DNA from: JBJENW01 sp051880395
GTDB lineage: Bacteria; Bacillota; Clostridia; Lachnospirales; Lachnospiraceae
Direction: 5' to 3'
Length of the DNA: 9,826 nt
NCBI GenBank assembly: GCA_051880395.1
Contig: JBJENW010000256.1
Location: 1 to 9,826, forward strand
Shown: positions 6,627-9,826 of the stretch, piece by piece
How positions within the stretch are numbered: position 1 is the first letter of the stretch
How the letters are laid out: the number at the start of each line of letters is the position of its first letter
Notes under the pieces: generated by a model
Told to the model about the DNA's origin: nothing
Database searches by the model: none
What the model saw: only the letters and a program-made list of their open reading frames with translations
Position numbers and translations under genes: made by a program

Positions 6627-7839
6627 TTCGACAATACATACGGATTTCGAACCGCAGAATCAGTTGGAATATATTGCCTATAGCAGACAGCAGCATTCCT
6701 ATTCCAAAGCGGTAAATAAATTATTTGATCTTGCATTAAGTTATATTGATGATGCAGAAAAAGCAAATCGACAGGGACATCAGGCAGTTTGGACCCAGGG
6801 CGTTTTTGAGGCACCCCTGTTTTATGCCTGTGATACAATTCCGGTATCGGCGATCGATCTCGGACGTCTGAGCGCCAGAAATTCAAATGAAGTAGCGATC
6901 AAAGTCTTTGATCTTCCAAAGGAAACCTGCTCCATGATCTCGGTACTGCTCGGGGAATGGTATCTGCGCAGAGACCAGTCCATTAAAAAAGTAGTTGCAT
7001 TTAATAATACCTGTGAACCGTTTAACATGGCATATGAGCTGATCAAACAAAAGGGATTTGAGACGTATCGTGTGGAAGGTGTTGTGCTGCCAAAGACGAA
7101 TTATGACGGCAGATACGATGAGTTGAAGGCATTTTTGGCAAAAGAGTTAAATGACCTTGCTATCTGGCTGACCGGAAAACCGGTGGATGAAGAAAAAATG
7201 GCGTTTGAGATCAAGCGCATGAATCGTATTTTGAAAAAAGTGCGAAAAATCATGGATCTGAGAGTAAAGAATCCACTTTATCTGAAGAGTCTGCCAACGA
7301 TGTTTATGCTGATGGGAAGTGGCCATTATTATGGAAAACCGGAAGAATTTGAAGCAGTACTGGATGAATTGATCGAGGAGATGGAGCATGCAGATTTTGT
7401 AGAACCAGTGAACGGAAAAATTATTCCATTAACCTGGTGTGGAGCCAGAGGGCTGGAGTTTGGTGTGTTTAAGGCGATTGATGACTGTGATGGAGCACTG
7501 CTCAGCTGGTATACACCAAATCCATATGACAAAGATTGGCGTGAAGACATTCCGCCGTTAGAGAGCATGGCAGAATTTGTTTTAGATTATTTCTTAGTCG
7601 GTACACCAGTGAATCAGATTAAAGGAATCGAAAATCTGATGAAGTCGGTAGGTTCGAAAGGCATTTTCTTTTACCATTATGTGGGCTGTGCGTTTGGAGG
7701 CATTCATGTGGAAATTTTCCGTGATTACTTTAAAAAGAAAGGTGTACCAAACATTGAGTTGGACGGATGTTTCCAGGTAGGTGCACCGTCCGGACAGCTT
7801 TTGACGAGAGTCAGGGCTTTTATTGAAATGTTTGAATAG
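6613..7839 (+). CDS. 2-hydroxyacyl-CoA dehydratase-like subunit (HgdB family)
   Basis: This 408-residue protein is the second dehydratase-like subunit and probably pairs with the C-terminal half of the preceding fusion. It has seven Cys (C73 in YACDTIPV, C106, C134 in NNTCEPFN, C276 in LTWCGARG, C292, C359 in YHYVGCAFGG, C386 in DGCFQVG). C73, C134 and C359 lie where family members carry cluster ligands or active-site residues. Two starts are possible: ATG at 6613, only 3 nt after AAGGAG (6604-6609), or the in-frame TTG at 6619 with 9-nt spacing, which fits better and would begin with MSNSTIHT. The overlap with the upstream stop points to translational coupling and a fixed subunit ratio. No CoA-transferase or dehydrogenase partner is present, so a classical hydroxyacyl-CoA substrate is not assured; a double-cubane-cluster reductase is a real alternative. 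Confidence 0.9.
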   Translation: MILSNSTIHTDFEPQNQLEYIAYSRQQHSYSKAVNKLFDLALSYIDDAEKANRQGHQAVWTQGVFEAPLFYACDTIPVSAIDLGRLSARNSNEVAIKVFDLPKETCSMISVLLGEWYLRRDQSIKKVVAFNNTCEPFNMAYELIKQKGFETYRVEGVVLPKTNYDGRYDELKAFLAKELNDLAIWLTGKPVDEEKMAFEIKRMNRILKKVRKIMDLRVKNPLYLKSLPTMFMLMGSGHYYGKPEEFEAVLDELIEEMEHADFVEPVNGKIIPLTWCGARGLEFGVFKAIDDCDGALLSWYTPNPYDKDWREDIPPLESMAEFVLDYFLVGTPVNQIKGIENLMKSVGSKGIFFYHYVGCAFGGIHVEIFRDYFKKKGVPNIELDGCFQVGAPSGQLLTRVRAFIEMFE

Positions 7840-7861
7840 ATTCTGTGGAAAGGAGTTTCGT

Positions 7862-8836
7862 ATGAAAAAGTGGAAAAAGAGAATCGCAGCTGTTTTGGGA
7901 GTCAGCCTGCTATTCGCGTTTGTTACAGGATGCGGTTCTGAGAAAACCGACAGTGATACGATCCGTCTGGGCGTGTTTACCGGCGGTGCCGATCAGTTTT
8001 TGGCGGTGATCGGCCAGGAGCAGGGCATTTTTGAGAAACACAAGATTCAGATAAAAACAACGGAGTTTGCCTCGGGAATCGGCACGGTTGATGCGATGGT
8101 GACCGGACAGGAAGATATGGGTTTGATCACAGACTACGCGGGAGTCAATCGAATCGGAAGTACGAAAGAGGATTGTAACATTAAGATTTTGGCGTGCTAT
8201 ACGACAGCGGACAGTTTCTGGACGTTTTATGCAAATCCGAAACTGGCAACGAGCACAAAAGATCTGGCAAACCAAGGCGTGACGGCAATTCCGGGAACGG
8301 CTCTGGATTACTATAATGCGGTGACATTTCAGGATGCAGGCATTGAGAAAAAAGAGCAGAAGCTGGTGAATGTGGACAGTGAGCAGGTTGCGGTCGGTAT
8401 TATTGCAAATGGTGAGGCAGCGGGCGGATGGCTTTCTGCCGGATCGGCTGCAAAAGCAGAAGCACAGGGACTGAAACCGATTCTTACGATGAAGGATCTT
8501 GGGCTTACCGTGGACGGGTATTATGTGGCGAATGATTCGTTTTTAAAGGAAAAAGAGAGTACGGCGGAGGCATTTCTTGCCGCTATCCAGGAGACAGAAA
8601 AATGGGTGGCAGATCATCCCGATGACGCAGTAAAAACTATTGAGGAGAAGACGAATATGCCACAAGAGCAGGTGAAAGCATCTCTGCAGGCAAATCATCT
8701 GGTGTTAGACCTCGACGATTCGTCTTTAGAACATTTGACGCAGATCAAAAACTGGGCCATTAAAGAAGGCGTCTTCACACAAGACTTTGATATCCAACAA
8801 TATGTCGATACAAAACCGATTCAGCAGTTAAAATAG
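7862..8836 (+). CDS. ABC-type substrate-binding lipoprotein, NitT/TauT/SsuA-like
   Basis: This 324-residue lipoprotein has a Lys/Arg-rich start, a hydrophobic signal segment and a lipobox FVTGC with C24 as the lipidation site. The mature part begins with a strand of the type IRLGVFTGG, followed by an ALxxGxGIF-like stretch (VIGQEQGIFEKHKI) and a region like SGIGTVDAMVTGQEDMGLI, the usual pattern of NMT1/SsuA-type periplasmic binding proteins for nitrate, sulfonates, taurine or pyrimidine precursors. AAAGGAG at 7849-7855 with 6-nt spacing selects this ATG over an in-frame upstream ATG at 7823, which lies inside the previous gene. It follows the dehydratase subunit by 22 nt and is the last gene of the operon. 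No permease or ATPase gene follows within the window; about 1 kb of palindromic repeats comes next. The ligand is unknown but presumably linked to the reductase. Confidence 0.9.
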   Translation: MKKWKKRIAAVLGVSLLFAFVTGCGSEKTDSDTIRLGVFTGGADQFLAVIGQEQGIFEKHKIQIKTTEFASGIGTVDAMVTGQEDMGLITDYAGVNRIGSTKEDCNIKILACYTTADSFWTFYANPKLATSTKDLANQGVTAIPGTALDYYNAVTFQDAGIEKKEQKLVNVDSEQVAVGIIANGEAAGGWLSAGSAAKAEAQGLKPILTMKDLGLTVDGYYVANDSFLKEKESTAEAFLAAIQETEKWVADHPDDAVKTIEEKTNMPQEQVKASLQANHLVLDLDDSSLEHLTQIKNWAIKEGVFTQDFDIQQYVDTKPIQQLK

Positions 8837-8853
8837 TTGTTATTTTTAAATAT

Positions 8854-9380
8854 ATCAATCTTGATTTGTCGGGCAAACCACTACATTACTGCTCTCACCA
8901 CTTTTGGGGCTTTGACGAAAAATATTTCAACCGTGGGGGATTCCAGACACGGACGTTTCCGGCATTTGGCGAGGGGACACAAGGGGAGGGGCTGCTGGCT
9001 GGAAAGTGGCTAGACAGAAATGAAGTCGAGTTCGGGTGGGAAAACTTGCGATGCTTGATTTTTCCTGTCTTCCGTAGGTCGGACAGTCTGCACGTATGTG
9101 TACGCCAGAGAAAGATTCAAGAACGGATTCTTGCTCTGGCGTACACATACGCACAGTCGGTCCGCCTCACGGCAAGACAGGAAAGGCATCGCAAGTTTCC
9201 CCACCCGAGCTCACTATCATTTCTGTCAAAGCCACTTTCCAGCCAGCAGCCCCTCCCCTTGTGTCCCCCCGCCAAATACCGGAAACTGTGATGGGAACCG
9301 ATAGGTTGAGATGTTTTTTGTTTGAATTTTTGAAAAGTGGCGGGAAGTAATGTCGTGATTTGCTCCGCTATGTTATTGAT
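8854..9380. repeat. giant palindromic element, copy 1 (complete)
   Basis: This is an inverted repeat spanning the intergenic region after the operon. The best-paired part is 8955-9110 with 9134-9286, including a perfect 39-bp block (8973-9011 with 9230-9268) and a perfect 18-bp tip (9093-9110 with 9134-9151). Outer, more diverged pairing continues through CCACTTTT (8898-8905 with 9333-9340), ATTACT (8885-8890 with 9346-9351) and ATCAAT (8854-8859 with 9375-9380). The loop is 23 nt. It is visibly richer in G and C than the flanking genes. Several open frames on both strands exist only because the arms mirror each other. It begins just after the operon's last stop codon, so it may also act as the transcript's 3' structure. 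Confidence 0.92.
9111..9133. other. conserved loop of palindrome copy 1
   Basis: This 23-nt apex can fold internally as CAAGAA (9118-9123) with TTCTTG (9128-9133) around CGGA. Read on the minus strand it matches the 23-nt apex of copy 2 (9762-9784) at 19 of 23 positions, against 15 of 23 when read on the plus strand. That shows a defined orientation for the element: copy 1 lies inverted relative to copy 2. Confidence 0.7.
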
Positions 9381-9530
9381 CAAAAATGTTGAAAAAACAA
9401 CAATCTCTTGAAGTGAGAGTTAATTGTGCAGGAAGTTCACATTCTATGGATAGTCCTCAGAAACACTGAACATACAATATATTTCAATCGTAAAATTATC
9501 TACTCGAAATGAAAATCATAGTAGAAATAT
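9381..9530. other. AT-rich spacer between the two palindromes
   Basis: No coding frame, RNA gene or clear promoter is seen here. The first part (to about 9405) may be a faint continuation of the outer arm of copy 1, since GTTGTT-type sequence also occurs just before 8854. The rest is plain AT-rich sequence. Confidence 0.5.
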
Positions 9531-9549
9531 GATCGGTCAGATTCCTGCG

Positions 9550-9826
9550 TTACTGACTCCCTTTTTTATTTTTGACGAAAAACCTCTCAACCAATCGGTT
9601 CCAATACACAGTTTCCGGCATTCGTCTGGGAGAGAAGACAGGGGGCGGCTGGTTCAAAAGTGGCTTTGGCAGAAATGATAGTGAGCTCGGACGGGTGGGA
9701 TTGGGATGCCTTTGCTGTTTTTTCGCTCGGCGGACCGGCTGTGCAAAATTGTACGTGCAAGAAAGAATCCGTTTTTGATTCTTACTTGCACGTACAATTT
9801 TGTGCAGACTGTCCGACATTCGAAAA
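9550..9826. repeat. giant palindromic element, copy 2 (runs off the window)
   Basis: This is a second member of the same family. It begins near TTACTG at 9550-9555, as copy 1 does at 8886-8891, and shares blocks such as TTTGACGAAAAA, ATCGGTTCC, CAGTTTCCGG, GCAGAAATGATAGTGAGCTC and GGCGGACCG with copy 1, chiefly with the complement of copy 1's right arm. The tip stem CAAAATTGTACGTGCAAG (9744-9761) pairs perfectly with 9785-9802 around a 23-nt loop (9762-9784) that can itself fold as AAGAATC / GATTCTT. Weaker pairing continues to the window end, so most of the right arm is outside. Confidence 0.85.

Noticed and set aside
7823..7861. Upstream ATG for the binding lipoprotein
   Set aside because: It lies within the preceding gene, has no ribosome binding site, and would put 13 residues ahead of a proper lipoprotein signal peptide.
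8866..9383. Several open frames on both strands inside palindrome copy 1
   Set aside because: They mirror each other because the arms are complementary, lack ribosome binding sites, and their Pro/Arg/Ser/Cys-rich translations look non-protein-like. One minus-strand frame here and a plus-strand frame in copy 2 share SGFxRNDSELG, but this follows from DNA similarity without an indel; I saw no third-position bias.
9550..9819. Open frames on both strands in palindrome copy 2
   Set aside because: Same reason as for copy 1: they cross the hairpin apex, have no start signals, and are explained by the repeat.
8854..9826. CRISPR array or ordinary insertion sequence
   Set aside because: There are no short regularly spaced direct repeats, and no transposase frame lies between the arms.

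Overview
The window looks like the chromosome of a low-to-moderate GC anaerobic Firmicute, most likely a gut clostridium of the Lachnospiraceae type. The reasons are strong AGGAGG-type ribosome binding sites, sigma-A-like promoters, a membrane-anchored NagZ-type glycosidase, and oxygen-sensitive 2-hydroxyacyl-CoA dehydratase/activase proteins. The genus cannot be fixed from the sequence alone.

Layout. Positions 1-222 hold the end of a tRNA cluster (Asn partial, Glu, Cys) closed by an intrinsic terminator; a second large hairpin at 303-347 lies between this cluster and the next, convergent operon. Positions 403-2239 (minus strand) hold a two-gene operon with overlapping ends: a small paired-CBS-domain protein followed by a membrane-anchored GH3 beta-N-acetylhexosaminidase, read from a promoter at about 2278-2306. 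Positions 2465-3316 (plus) hold a lone, unrecognised membrane-anchored extracytoplasmic protein, ending in a clear terminator.

Positions 3451-8836 (plus) form the main operon. A strong promoter is surrounded by repeated AAATAGGA motifs and followed by a leader of about 160 nt. Then come a stand-alone ATP-dependent activase of the HgdC/BadF family, an activase fused to a 2-hydroxyacyl-CoA-dehydratase-like subunit, a second dehydratase-like subunit that overlaps it, and a NitT/TauT/SsuA-like substrate-binding lipoprotein. No CoA-transferase, 2-hydroxyacid dehydrogenase, acyl-CoA dehydrogenase or Etf gene is present. I therefore read this as a candidate ATP-driven low-potential reductase, possibly of the double-cubane-cluster type, coupled to capture of a small external substrate, rather than a standard amino-acid fermentation dehydratase. 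The substrate is unknown.

Positions 8837-9826 contain no convincing gene. They hold two copies of a large, GC-richer palindromic element. Copy 1 (about 8854-9380) is complete, with arms of more than 150 bp and a 23-nt loop. Copy 2 (about 9550 to beyond the window end) is cut off in its right arm. The copies lie in opposite orientation, share much of the stem and the loop, and differ at the stem tip by changes that are fully compensated on the opposite arm. This repeat family and the activase/reductase/binding-protein operon are the most interesting parts of the window.
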